A DNA stretch of 64,000 nt from contig NZ_SOEY01000034.1 of NCBI RefSeq assembly GCF_004402535.1, forward strand, positions 1 through 64,000, in the 5' to 3' direction. The notes beneath the pieces are model-generated. The model was given only the letters and a program-made list of their open reading frames with translations. It ran no database searches and was not told where the DNA came from. The DNA comes from Cryobacterium glaciale. Lineage in GTDB: Bacteria; Actinomycetota; Actinomycetes; Actinomycetales; Microbacteriaceae. Both the position numbers and the translations under genes were made by a program. Positions within the stretch are counted from its first letter, which is position 1. Each line of letters starts with the position of its first letter. Positions 14,665 through 23,263 of this stretch are shown here, in pieces.

Positions 14665-17457
14665 ATGACCATGACCCACAGCCGACGAAATCATGCGCGG
14701 CCGCCCGCCACAGCTGAGGGAAGTGTGACTGTCGAGTCGAGCCCTCCCGGTGCAGACAGCGAGGTCGCGCAAGAGGCGATTCGGGCGGAGAATCTACTGC
14801 AGCAGACGGTGAGCTTGCAGGACGCGATCTTCAACAGCGCGAATTTCTCGAGCATTGCCACCGACGCGCAGGGTGTCATTCAAATCTTCAATGTGGGCGC
14901 GCAGCGGATGCTTGGCTACACGGCGGAGGAGGTGGTGAACAAGATCACTCCGGCCGAGATCCACGATCCGGAGGAGATCATTCTGCGGGCGGCCCAGCTG
15001 AGTCTGGAGTTCGGTACCACGATCAAGCCGGGCTTTGAAGCCCTCGTCTTCAAGGCCAGTCGCGGCATCGAGGATATCTACGAACTCACCAAGATTCGCA
15101 AGGATGGCAGCCGGTTTCCGGCCATCGTCTCGGTCACCGCCCTGCGTGACGAGGACGCGGCCATTATCGGTTACCTGCTGATCGGTACCGACAACACCTC
15201 GCGTAAGCAGGTGGAGGTTGCCCAATCGGTTCTGGACCAGCGGTTGCGCGACCAGCAGTTCTACACTCGGTCGCTGATCGAGTCGAATATCGATGCGCTC
15301 ATGACCACCGACACCATGGGAATCATCTCCGACGTCAACCAGCAGATGATCGAACTCACCGGTCGCACTCGAGACGAACTCATCGGCGCGCCCTGCCGCA
15401 ACTTCTTCACCGATCCAGCACGGGCCGACACGGCGATTCGGCGAGCCCTCACCGAGAGCAGGGTCAGCGACTACGAGCTCACGGTGCGGGCGCTCAACGG
15501 TGATGAAACCGATGTCTCCTACAACGCTGCAACATTTTACGATCGCGACCGGGTCGTGCAGGGCGTGTTCGCTTCGGCGCGGGACGTGACCGAACGCAAG
15601 CGATTCGAGCGGGCGCTCAAAGAAAGCAACATCGAGCTGGAACACGCCAGCCGCATGAAGACGGAGTTTCTGGCGACGATGTCCCACGAATTGCGCACGC
15701 CCCTGAACGCGATCATCGGGTTCTCTGAGGCGCTCAAGGACGGGCTCATGGGCGACATGAGTGACTCCCAGCGCGAATACATCGGCGATATCTTTACCAG
15801 CGGACACCACCTCCTTGCCCTCATCAACGACATTCTCGACCTGTCCAAGGTTGAGGCGGGAATGATGGACATCGAGCTGGAACCGGTCGATGTGCGGTCG
15901 TTGCTGGAGCAAAGCCTATCCATCGTGCGCGATGGCGCAGCCGCTCACGCGATCCAGCTTCGCTTCGAGGGGGCCGACGACCTCGGCGTACCCCTTCTCG
16001 ACCGGCGAAAAACCAAACAGATCGTCTACAACCTGCTGTCGAACGCGGTCAAGTTCACGCCCGACCAGGGGCAGGTCACCCTGAGCGCCCAACGCGTGCC
16101 GCGGAGCGCTGTCGGAAAAATCGCCGGCATGTGGCCCGTGCACGATTTTCCACTGCCAGCCAGCACCGTCGCAAACTTTCTCGAAATTCGGGTCGACGAT
16201 ACCGGAATGGGGATTTCATCCGACAACATGTCGAAACTCTTCCTCGCCTTCAGCCAGATCGACAGTACCCTGGCTCGACGGTTCGAGGGCACCGGACTCG
16301 GTCTGGCCACCGTTAGAGAGATGGTGGGTATTCAGGGCGGCACGGTGGCGGTCGCCAGCGCAGCGGGCGAGGGCGCGAGCTTTGCCGTCTGGCTGCCACT
16401 CGGCAGTACCGACCAGACCGCACCGGCCTGGTCGGCACCGGGCTCTGACAAGTCGGAGACGGATCCTGATCTGGCCGCCGCGATCGAGACGCAGGCATCC
16501 ACTGCCAACCGGCCGAAGCCGCATCCGTTTCACCCGTCCGCCACGGCATACTCGCCGGCCGCTGAGCCGAAAACGGCGACGACTACGCCCGACGTTGAAG
16601 TGTATTCGACGTCGACCGGCCAGTCGGTCGCCGAATCGCTCGCCGCAGTCGTGAAGTCCCAGTCGCAGCAGGAGTACGTGGCGCGTTCGGAGAAATACGT
16701 GGCGCTCGTCATCGAAGACGATGCCAAGAGTGCCGAAGTGCTGCGGCTGCTGCTCGAGGCCGAGGGGTTTCGCGTGATCGTCGCTCCCAGCGGCGAAGAA
16801 GGCCTCGCCCTGGCCCCGCACCAGCATCTCAGTCTGATCACCCTGGACATCCGCTTGCCGGGCATGGACGGGTGGGGATTCTTGATTCGGTTGCACGAGT
16901 TCTCGGATCTCGCGGCGGTTCCGATCGTGATCATCGCGGGGGATGCCGATGTGAGCCTGGCGCTGACCCACGGCGCAGCGGCGGTGCTGGAGAAGCCGAT
17001 CAGTCGGGCAGCGCTGCAGCAGTCGCTCAATGTGCTCGGGCTCAGCCCCGATGCTCTGCGCACCCGACGGGTGCTGGTAGCCGACGACGATCCCGAGACC
17101 GTCGATGTGATCGCGCGCTTCCTGACCCGCCCGGAATATGCCGTGGAACGGGCGTTCACCAAGAATGATGCCATCGAGATGGCGCAGCGACTGCACCCGG
17201 ACCTCGTGTTGCTCAACCTCATGATGGAGGGGTTCAGCGGATATCAAGTGGTTTTGGCACTGCAGAGCGACCCGACGACCGAACACATTCCCGTGCTCGT
17301 GGTCACCGGCAAGCAGCTCACCAAGCAGGAGCTGGCGGCCGTGGACAGCGATCCCACCCAGCCGGTACGCGTGCTCGGCACGAAGAACTTCAACCGAACG
17401 GCGTTCATCGCTGAGGTGAAGCGCGCGCTGAATTCCGGGCTGGATCTGGACGGGTGA
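14665..17457 (+). CDS. Cytosolic PAS/PAS hybrid histidine kinase with two receiver domains
   Basis: 930 residues and no membrane segment. Order: PAS/PAC 1 (about 50-175), PAS/PAC 2 (about 195-310), HisKA with MSHELRTPLNAIIGFSEAL (phospho-His at about 337), HATPase with NLLSNAVKF, DDTGMGIS and GTGLGL (about 400-570), a Pro/Thr-rich linker, receiver 1 (about 672-785; acceptor Asp in ITLDIRLPGMDG) and receiver 2 (about 795-925). In receiver 2 the expected Asp is replaced by Asn (LVLLNLMMEG), so it should not be phosphorylated. ATG 14665 follows AAAGG; GTG 14662 is possible. A small response regulator gene follows after six bases. The signal is unknown. Confidence 0.9.
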   Translation: MTMTHSRRNHARPPATAEGSVTVESSPPGADSEVAQEAIRAENLLQQTVSLQDAIFNSANFSSIATDAQGVIQIFNVGAQRMLGYTAEEVVNKITPAEIHDPEEIILRAAQLSLEFGTTIKPGFEALVFKASRGIEDIYELTKIRKDGSRFPAIVSVTALRDEDAAIIGYLLIGTDNTSRKQVEVAQSVLDQRLRDQQFYTRSLIESNIDALMTTDTMGIISDVNQQMIELTGRTRDELIGAPCRNFFTDPARADTAIRRALTESRVSDYELTVRALNGDETDVSYNAATFYDRDRVVQGVFASARDVTERKRFERALKESNIELEHASRMKTEFLATMSHELRTPLNAIIGFSEALKDGLMGDMSDSQREYIGDIFTSGHHLLALINDILDLSKVEAGMMDIELEPVDVRSLLEQSLSIVRDGAAAHAIQLRFEGADDLGVPLLDRRKTKQIVYNLLSNAVKFTPDQGQVTLSAQRVPRSAVGKIAGMWPVHDFPLPASTVANFLEIRVDDTGMGISSDNMSKLFLAFSQIDSTLARRFEGTGLGLATVREMVGIQGGTVAVASAAGEGASFAVWLPLGSTDQTAPAWSAPGSDKSETDPDLAAAIETQASTANRPKPHPFHPSATAYSPAAEPKTATTTPDVEVYSTSTGQSVAESLAAVVKSQSQQEYVARSEKYVALVIEDDAKSAEVLRLLLEAEGFRVIVAPSGEEGLALAPHQHLSLITLDIRLPGMDGWGFLIRLHEFSDLAAVPIVIIAGDADVSLALTHGAAAVLEKPISRAALQQSLNVLGLSPDALRTRRVLVADDDPETVDVIARFLTRPEYAVERAFTKNDAIEMAQRLHPDLVLLNLMMEGFSGYQVVLALQSDPTTEHIPVLVVTGKQLTKQELAAVDSDPTQPVRVLGTKNFNRTAFIAEVKRALNSGLDLDG

Positions 17458-17463
17458 TGAGTC

Positions 17464-17916
17464 GTGGCCAGAATTCTGATCATCGAAGACAACCCGATCA
17501 ACATGAAGCTTGCCACCCTGCTGGTGCGACGGGCCGGGCATTCGACGCTTGAGGCCGTCGATGCCGAGAGTGGATTGTTGCTGGCTCGGATCGAGATTCC
17601 GGACTTGATTCTGATGGACGTCCAGCTACCGGGAATGGATGGCTTCGCCGCCACCGCTGAGTTGAAGTCTGACCCGGTGACAGCAAAGATCCCGGTGATC
17701 GCACTGACCGCGATGGCCATGACTCGTGATGAGGAGCGAGCCCGCCAGGCCGGTTGCGATGCCTACATCACCAAGCCGTTGCAGTATCAGGAGGTTCAGG
17801 ACGCCATCAACTGGCTCATGCCCCGGGCCGCCAATGAAGTTGCGTCGGATGCGGTCGGCATGCTCACCCGCAGTCTTCTGGAGTCGCTCGAGCAGCGAGA
17901 GCGCGGTTCGGAATAG
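17464..17916 (+). CDS. Single-domain response regulator (DivK/CheY-like)
   Basis: A 150-residue receiver with no output domain. The acidic pair is in IIEDNPINMKLA, the phospho-accepting Asp in LILMDVQLPGMDG (about residue 54), and the Thr and Lys in VIALTAMAM and AYITKPLQ. About 25 extra C-terminal residues follow the receiver. It starts at GTG 17464, six bases after the hybrid kinase gene, so it is the obvious partner and could receive the phosphate from that kinase or relay it to another protein. Confidence 0.9.
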   Translation: MARILIIEDNPINMKLATLLVRRAGHSTLEAVDAESGLLLARIEIPDLILMDVQLPGMDGFAATAELKSDPVTAKIPVIALTAMAMTRDEERARQAGCDAYITKPLQYQEVQDAINWLMPRAANEVASDAVGMLTRSLLESLEQRERGSE

Positions 17917-18005
17917 GCAAGCGCCGAAGCTGGCACGTGGCAAAATTGCGCTCAGCCCTGCAGAAATGGTTACCGGCGGGTTCCGAGACGGAGTACGGTC
18001 ATCTC

Positions 18006-18704
18006 CTATAGCCCGGGAATGCTCAGCGTTCGGCGCAACAATTCGACCGTACGGCTCAGTGATTCGGCCAGTGTCGGTGTCGCCGCCCGGTCAGCCGCGC
18101 CATCGGCGCCGACCGGGCGCTCGAAATCGGGAATCCACTGCAGGGCCATGAAGCGCAGCACGCCCAGCATCGCGTGCGTGAGCAGTTCAGCCTGCCCGTG
18201 CCGAAAAGCCCGGTCAGCATCGTTCTCGACCTCGGTGACGGCGCCGCGGCCGAGGCGCAGGTAGACCAGTTCGGTTATCTCGGAGGTGACCCTGGTCATC
18301 CGCTCCATCTGCTCCTGCATGAGCTCGGGGTGCAACCCGAAAATGCGCAGGCGGTCGGTGAACAGCTGCTCGTCCATGCCCTCGCGGGGGCCGATCGCGC
18401 TCATCAGGGTGAGCGCATCGGGTAGCAGATCGTCACCGGGGGCGGCGATGAACGCGCGCGCACGACCCTCATCGATCGTGGGCGGCTCGGCGCCGATGAT
18501 GGCGGCCTTCTTGGTCTTGAAGTAGTTGAAGAAAGTGCGCTGGGAGATGCCGCTCTGGCCGCAGATCATATCGACGGTGACGTTGTCGAACCCGTGCTCC
18601 AGAACGAGGCTGACTGCACTTCGCTCCACGCGCAGGCTCGTCGCGTGATGCTTGTTCTCACGAGACTGCGCGCGCATGGTCGTTGATGTGGGGGTGTCGG
18701 TCAT
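18006..18704 (-). CDS. TetR-family transcriptional regulator of the ABC exporter operon
   Basis: A 232-residue regulator. The N-terminal helix-turn-helix reads DNVTVDMICGQSGISQRTFF followed by NYFKTKKAAI (about residues 40-70), the standard TetR signature. The C-terminal ligand domain is unassigned. It begins 22 bases after the permease gene, so it is the last gene of the operon it most likely controls. Two 13-bp palindromes upstream of the first gene (20808-20841) are the expected operators. The frame start at 18704 is taken as the first ATG; downstream ATG codons are possible. Confidence 0.87.
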   Translation of the reverse strand: MTDTPTSTTMRAQSRENKHHATSLRVERSAVSLVLEHGFDNVTVDMICGQSGISQRTFFNYFKTKKAAIIGAEPPTIDEGRARAFIAAPGDDLLPDALTLMSAIGPREGMDEQLFTDRLRIFGLHPELMQEQMERMTRVTSEITELVYLRLGRGAVTEVENDADRAFRHGQAELLTHAMLGVLRFMALQWIPDFERPVGADGAADRAATPTLAESLSRTVELLRRTLSIPGL

Positions 18705-18726
18705 TGCCTCGTCCTGGTCTATCGCG

Positions 18727-20019
18727 CTACTCGTACCGCAGCGACTCGATGGGGTTCTGCTTGGCCGCCCGCTGGGCCGGCAGCGTGCCGGAGAGGAACG
18801 CGATCAGCATCACCAGGCCGATGACGAAGGCCACCGACGCCGGCTCGAACACGAGGATGTTCAATCCCGGCAGCCCGGCGAGCAGACCCTGGGACAACAC
18901 AGCACTCAGTGCGGAGCCGAGCGCGATGGCCACACCGGCACCGATGGCGCTGCCGAGAAACCCGATGACGATGGCTTCGAGGCTGAACAGGGTGTACACC
19001 TTGCCGCCGCTCATGCCCATCGCCTTCATCAGGCCGATCTCGCGGGTGCGTTCCTGCACGCTCATCAGCAGGGTGTTGATGATGCCGAATGCGGCGGCGA
19101 TCAGGGCAATCACGGCGAAGGCGTTCAGCACGCCGACAATGCCGTTGATCACCGTCTGCACGGCGCCGAGCTGATCTTCGATGGTGCTCGCGGTATAGCC
19201 GGCGGTGGCGAGGTCCGCCTTAAGCGCGGTCACGGCATCCGCTGACAGCGCGGTGTCGAAGTGAGCCACGGCCACACCGTAGCTCGTGACGGCCGTGTCT
19301 ATGCCGCCGGACTGCGCGTCGGCCAGTTCGGCGATCAGCGCGTCGTTAGCCCCGGCGCCCGCAGCGAGCAGGCTCTCGAGCGAGACGCCGACGACGGTGG
19401 CGTCGACCACGTGCGTCTCGCCGAGAATGTCGGTGATGCCGATCGAAACGGATGCCCCCACCGCGTCGTCCGCGGAGGCGAACCCGAGCGGGGTCACGAA
19501 GGTGTCCGGCAGCACGAGCTGGGCTTCACTGGCGCCGCCGTCGAGCTGCGCGCCCGCCGTGAGGTCGGCCGTGGTGACGGCTGAGGTGGCGTTGATGCTG
19601 AACTCGTAGGGGATACCCGAGTCGTACTCGATGTAGTCGGGCTGCACCGATCGGATCGGATCGACCGACTCGATGCCGGCGGTGTCGCCGATCGTGGCGA
19701 GGTCGGTATCCGTCAGGGCCTTGGTCGTGGTGCCGGGAGGTCCCTGGTTGCTGGAGACCGATGCCGACGAGCTCGCGTCGTACTCGACCGGGCCGTCGCC
19801 GGCGGCGGTGGCATCGCTCGCCTGCGTGATGATGAACACGTCGGGGGAGCCGAGGGCGCCCACCTGGGCGTCGACGTACTGGCTGACGCCGGCGCCGACC
19901 GCGTTGGTCAGGGTGAGGGTGAACGCGCCGACGAAGATGGCCAGAACGGTCAGGGTCGTGCGGAGCTTGCTGCGAAAGGTGTTGGAGATCGCGGTGGTGA
20001 CGAGGTCTTTGGTTCTCAT
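18727..20019 (-). CDS. MacB/FtsX-type ABC transporter permease
   Basis: A 430-residue permease. An N-terminal membrane segment (TTLTVLAIFVGAFTLTLTNA) is followed by a ~230-residue extracytoplasmic MacB-like periplasmic core domain. Three C-terminal membrane segments follow, including FAVIALIAAAFGIINTLLMS and the conserved RTREIGLMKAMGMSGGKVY coupling loop. It ends with the family tail AAKQNPIESLRYE. Its ATG overlaps the ATPase stop in ATGA. With the ATPase it forms a type VII ABC system, which usually exports peptides or antibiotics or acts as a mechanotransmitter rather than an importer. Confidence 0.9.
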   Translation of the reverse strand: MRTKDLVTTAISNTFRSKLRTTLTVLAIFVGAFTLTLTNAVGAGVSQYVDAQVGALGSPDVFIITQASDATAAGDGPVEYDASSSASVSSNQGPPGTTTKALTDTDLATIGDTAGIESVDPIRSVQPDYIEYDSGIPYEFSINATSAVTTADLTAGAQLDGGASEAQLVLPDTFVTPLGFASADDAVGASVSIGITDILGETHVVDATVVGVSLESLLAAGAGANDALIAELADAQSGGIDTAVTSYGVAVAHFDTALSADAVTALKADLATAGYTASTIEDQLGAVQTVINGIVGVLNAFAVIALIAAAFGIINTLLMSVQERTREIGLMKAMGMSGGKVYTLFSLEAIVIGFLGSAIGAGVAIALGSALSAVLSQGLLAGLPGLNILVFEPASVAFVIGLVMLIAFLSGTLPAQRAAKQNPIESLRYE

Positions 20020-20768
20020 GCTGCGCCTCCGGCGGTCAGTGCGTCTGCAGTGCTCAGTGCGTGCGCGCCGGTGTGGGTCGACGCGGTCCGGGACACGACG
20101 AGCCCGTCGCGGATGTAGATCTGGCGATCGCAGCGGGCGGCGAGCTCTTCGTCGTGGGTGACGATGACGAGCGTGATGCCCTGGCTGCGATTGAGGTCGA
20201 ACAGGATGTCTTCGACCACGGCTCCGGTGGCGGTGTCGAGGTTACCGGTGGGTTCGTCGGCGAAGATCACTCGCGGCGCATTGACCAGGGCGCGTCCGAT
20301 CACGACACGCTGCTTCTGCCCGCCGGACAGGGTCGTGGCCTTGTTGCCGGCCTTGTCGGCCAGCTCGAGCTGTTCGAGAACTTCCATACCGCGGCGGCGC
20401 CGCTCCTTGCCGCCCGTGCCGGCGATCTTCAGCGGCAGAATGACGTTGTCGAGCACGCTCACGTTGGGGGTGAGGAAGAACTGCTGAAAGACGAAGCCGA
20501 ACTCCTTGTTGCGCAATTCGTTCACCGCGCGCTTCGACAGCGACTTGGCGTCGTTGCCGGCGACCTGCAGCGTTCCCCTATCTGGCTCATCGAGCAGGGC
20601 GAGCAGGTGCATGAGGGTCGACTTTCCCGACCCGCTCTTACCGACGATCGCCACGGTCTCGCCGGGCGCGATCTGAACGGACACGCCCTTCAGGGCGTCG
20701 AAACGGCTCGCACCCGACCCGTAGGATTTCTCCAGGCCTTGCGCATCAATTACCCACTCGGAGTCCAT
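20016..20768 (-). CDS. MacB/LolD-type ABC transporter ATP-binding protein
   Basis: A 250-residue ATPase with Walker A GKSGSGKST (about residue 43), Q-loop FVFQQFFL, signature LSGGQKQRV, Walker B RVIFADEPTGNLD and the H-loop VIVTHD. The FADEPTGNLD form is diagnostic for the MacB/LolD/FtsE group that pairs with FtsX-like permeases. ATG 20768 has GAGG nine bases upstream. It is the first gene of the ATPase-permease-TetR operon, and the two palindromes before it probably regulate all three. Confidence 0.92.
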   Translation of the reverse strand: MDSEWVIDAQGLEKSYGSGASRFDALKGVSVQIAPGETVAIVGKSGSGKSTLMHLLALLDEPDRGTLQVAGNDAKSLSKRAVNELRNKEFGFVFQQFFLTPNVSVLDNVILPLKIAGTGGKERRRRGMEVLEQLELADKAGNKATTLSGGQKQRVVIGRALVNAPRVIFADEPTGNLDTATGAVVEDILFDLNRSQGITLVIVTHDEELAARCDRQIYIRDGLVVSRTASTHTGAHALSTADALTAGGAA

Positions 20769-20807
20769 CGGTTTCCCTCGGTTCTGGCGACCCGCACGGG
20801 TCACATT

Positions 20808-20841
20808 TGCAGTAACTGCACTCTAAGTTGCAGTTGCTGCA
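20808..20841. promoter_or_regulatory. Two tandem palindromes, candidate TetR operators
   Basis: TGCAGTAACTGCA (20808-20820) is a perfect 6-bp dyad around one base. TGCAGTTGCTGCA (20829-20841) has 5-bp arms around three bases. Their centres are 21 bp apart, two helical turns, so dimers would sit on the same face. They lie 40-73 bases before the ABC ATPase start. The TetR gene at the operon's end is the likely binder. Confidence 0.65.
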
Positions 20842-20892
20842 AATTGCCTGAGGGCGGGTCGTTTCCGAGCGGATCTTATTCCGCCGGTCGGT

Positions 20893-21546
20893 CTACAGGT
20901 CGAGACTGTCACCCGGCTCGAGCGCGAAGAACTCCCCACCGCCGTGCTCGGTGACGCTCTGGAATCGTGCGTTGGACAGCTCTTTTCCCGCCCGGGAGAG
21001 CAGCATCTCGTGGGTCGGAAAGCTGCGCTTGGGTTTCACGGCCAGAACGAAATCCATCGCCTCACTGATTTTCATCCAGGGCGCTGCGGCCGGCACGGCG
21101 AGAGTTCCCACCTCCACCCCCTCGGGGATGGTGAAGGCGTCGCCGGCGTAGTACAGCTCGTCGTTGACGAGCACCCCGACGTTGTCGATGACCGGGATCG
21201 ATTCGTGGATGACGGCGTGGGTCGCCCCGAAGAAGCGCAGGGTGAACGGGTCGACGTCGAACGTGTCGCCGGCCTGCACCGTTGTGACCTCGACGCCGTC
21301 AAGGTCGGAGGCAGCGATGGCCCGAGCGACACCGGCCGGCGCGAAGATGCGCAGGTCCGAGTTCATTTCGACGATGCGACCCAGCTGTTCGGGGGTCCAG
21401 TGGTCGGCGTGCTCGTGCGTGATGACCACGGCAACGGCGCCCGCGGTGCCGGTGAGCGCGGTGGTGAACGACCCCGGGTCGATGTAGAGCTTCTTGCCCG
21501 AGAGCTCCAGGATCAGTGCGGCATGCTCCAGCTTGGTCAGTTTCAT
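20893..21546 (-). CDS. Metallo-beta-lactamase-fold hydrolase (UlaG-like)
   Basis: A 217-residue protein. It starts MKLTKLEHAALILELSGKKL, the usual start of the UlaG/YtnP-like beta-lactamase superfamily, followed by DPGSFT and the metal-binding motif ITHEHADHW. Further ligands are in YYAGDAF (Asp) and PTHEMLLS (His). The ATG at 21546 is chosen from this family boundary; the open frame continues upstream as an artefact. Function within the family varies (lactonase, phosphodiesterase, nuclease) and cannot be fixed. The gene stands alone between the ABC operon and tRNA-Glu. Confidence 0.82.
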   Translation of the reverse strand: MKLTKLEHAALILELSGKKLYIDPGSFTTALTGTAGAVAVVITHEHADHWTPEQLGRIVEMNSDLRIFAPAGVARAIAASDLDGVEVTTVQAGDTFDVDPFTLRFFGATHAVIHESIPVIDNVGVLVNDELYYAGDAFTIPEGVEVGTLAVPAAAPWMKISEAMDFVLAVKPKRSFPTHEMLLSRAGKELSNARFQSVTEHGGGEFFALEPGDSLDL

Positions 21547-21664
21547 GCCCTGAGCTAACCCCGATTCGAGTCGTGGCGCAACAGCATCCGCTCTCTTCAC
21601 GGAGGTTTCTGCACGCGCTGGCGGGGCGGCGCCCACCCGCAGCGACGCGCCGCGTACGCTCAGT

Positions 21665-21694
21665 TTGGAAGTGCGCTCCTCCGTGTGGCATACT
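21665..21694 (+). promoter_or_regulatory. Promoter of tRNA-Glu
   Basis: TTGGAA (21665-21670) and CATACT (21689-21694) are separated by 18 bp, placing the transcription start a few bases before the tRNA at 21712. Confidence 0.6.
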
Positions 21695-21711
21695 CGGTAA
21701 GTTGCAAAAAC

Positions 21712-21784
21712 GGCCCCATCGTTTAGCGGCCTAGGACATCGCCCTCTCACGGCGGTAACGCGGGTTCGAATCCCGCTGGGGTCA
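21712..21784 (+). tRNA. tRNA-Glu (anticodon CTC)
   Basis: The 73 bases fold as a tRNA. Acceptor GGCCCCA pairs with TGGGGTC plus discriminator A. The anticodon stem TCGCC/GGCGG closes the loop CTCTCAC with anticodon CTC. The T-arm is CGGG/CCCG-type around TTCGAAT. No CCA is encoded. A terminator hairpin follows directly. Confidence 0.96.
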
Positions 21785-21789
21785 CAATT

Positions 21790-21832
21790 GCCCGGTTGCC
21801 TTCCCTTGGAAGGCGCCGGGCCTTCTTGTTTA
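21790..21832 (+). terminator. Intrinsic terminator after tRNA-Glu
   Basis: GCCCGG (21790-21795) pairs with CCGGGC (21816-21821), and inside it CCTTCC pairs with GGAAGG. The stem is followed by the T-rich tract CTTCTTGTTT. Confidence 0.85.
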
Positions 21833-21861
21833 ACCGGTCGACGACGCGGGTAGTGCTGGTG

Positions 21862-22983
21862 TTAGCGAGCGCCCAGACGCCAGAGTGAGGTGACTTCGTT
21901 CTGGCGCACGGCGTGCAGAGGGTCGCTCGTGTCGGTCGCACGGGAGTGCACGGCAGGCGCCTCGAGCGCACCGATCACGCGCAGACCGGCCGCCTCGATC
22001 ACGTTCAGCAGGTCGTCGCGGGAGCGCAGCCCGACCAGTTCGGCAAAATCGGAGAGCACGAGCCAGACCTCACCAGTGGGTTGCAGGTGGCCCAGCACGC
22101 CGGCCAGGAACCCCTTGAGCATGCGGGAGCCGGGGTCGTAGACGGCCGCGTCGAGCAGGGAGTGCGCTGTCGCCGGGATCCACGGCGGGTTGCACACGAT
22201 CAGGTCGGCGCGCCCGTCGGGAAACAGGTCGGTCAGGTGCACCTCCACCCGGTCGCCGAGTTTCAGGCGCGACACAGTTTCTCGAGCGGATGCGACCGCG
22301 CGCGGCTCGATATCCGTCGCGACCACCCGCGGCACGCCCCGGGTCGCCAGCACCGCCGCGAGTACCCCCGTGCCGGTGCCGATGTCGAAGGCAACCTTCG
22401 GCGCGGCCAGGGGAGCGCCCGCCACGAGGTCGACGTATTCGCTGCGCACCGGAAAAAACGTGCCGTAGTGCGGATAGACGCTGGCGTTCAACGCGGCCAC
22501 GGGGATGCCCTTGATGCGCCACTGGTGGGCGCCGATCGTGCCGAGCACCTCGTGCAGCGAGACGACGGATGCCTCGGTGATGCTCCCATAGGCAGCGACC
22601 GTGGCAGCGACCACGTCGGGTGCGCGGCGCAGCCCGATGATATTGCCGACCTCGAGGGGAATGAGCAGCAGACCGAGGATGCGCGCGCGGTGTGAGCGGT
22701 TCTGCCGATAGCGGTAGAACAGCTCGGCGGTCGTGCGCTCGGTCCGATCGGGGCGCGGCCTCGTGCGGTGCTCCAGCGCCGTCAGAATCTGGCGGGCGTT
22801 CTGAAAGTCGCCGTTCCAGAGCATCGCGACGCCCTGCGAGGCTAGCCGGTAGGCGGCATCCGCTGTGATGGTGTCGTCAACCGGCACGACCCGCCTGGGG
22901 GCCGCCGCTCCGTTCGCGGATCGCCAGGGTGCGGTGGCTGGCTGACCCTCGTTCGACCAGTCGATGTATTCGGCGGCCGTCAT
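21862..22983 (-). CDS. SAM-dependent methyltransferase (HemK/RsmC-like)
   Basis: A 373-residue protein. The N-terminal third is a helical accessory domain. The catalytic Rossmann fold starts near residue 205 with motif I FDIGTGTGVLAAVLAT, then VVATDIEPRAV, and motif IV DLIVCNPPWIPA, the NPPW/Y signature of enzymes that methylate amide or exocyclic amino nitrogens (HemK, RsmC, TrmN6 types). The start is uncertain: ATG 22983 is the first good candidate, though it lacks a clear ribosome-binding site and the frame is open further upstream. Substrate unknown. Confidence 0.72.
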   Translation of the reverse strand: MTAAEYIDWSNEGQPATAPWRSANGAAAPRRVVPVDDTITADAAYRLASQGVAMLWNGDFQNARQILTALEHRTRPRPDRTERTTAELFYRYRQNRSHRARILGLLLIPLEVGNIIGLRRAPDVVAATVAAYGSITEASVVSLHEVLGTIGAHQWRIKGIPVAALNASVYPHYGTFFPVRSEYVDLVAGAPLAAPKVAFDIGTGTGVLAAVLATRGVPRVVATDIEPRAVASARETVSRLKLGDRVEVHLTDLFPDGRADLIVCNPPWIPATAHSLLDAAVYDPGSRMLKGFLAGVLGHLQPTGEVWLVLSDFAELVGLRSRDDLLNVIEAAGLRVIGALEAPAVHSRATDTSDPLHAVRQNEVTSLWRLGAR

Positions 22984-23082
22984 CGAAACCGGAGCGTAGT
23001 CATAGCCTCCAACTATAGGCTGCGGTCGGGCTTGGCGTCGGGGCACGCGCACGCGCGGGTCCGTCACACTGTTAGAATTCTG

Positions 23083-23232
23083 CAAGCGAAGGGGAGTATC
23101 CCTCTGGGCCCGATCGGGTTCTATATCGCGATCGTCAATACGGGCCGCACTGGCGGGGCCCCGGTCGCGGTGGTATCGATTGGTTCCGATTGGGTCCTTT
23201 TGGTGCGGGAGAGACTTTCGGGTTCTGTAACA
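23083..23232 (+). ncRNA. yybP-ykoY (Mn2+) riboswitch
   Basis: The leader of the TerC gene contains both conserved loops of the yybP-ykoY class: AAGGGGAGTATCC (from 23089) and GGGAGAGACTTTC (ending 23219), with the conserved internal ATCGTCAATACGG (from 23131) between. Flanking GCGAAG and CTTTCG can close helix P1. A -10-like TAGAAT lies at 23073-23078. In other bacteria this RNA senses Mn2+ and controls Mn exporters and TerC/Alx-type proteins. The expression platform (terminator or ribosome-site blocking) is not clear here. Confidence 0.87.
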
Positions 23233-23263
23233 CCCGACTCCCGTCATCATTTGAAAGGCCCCC

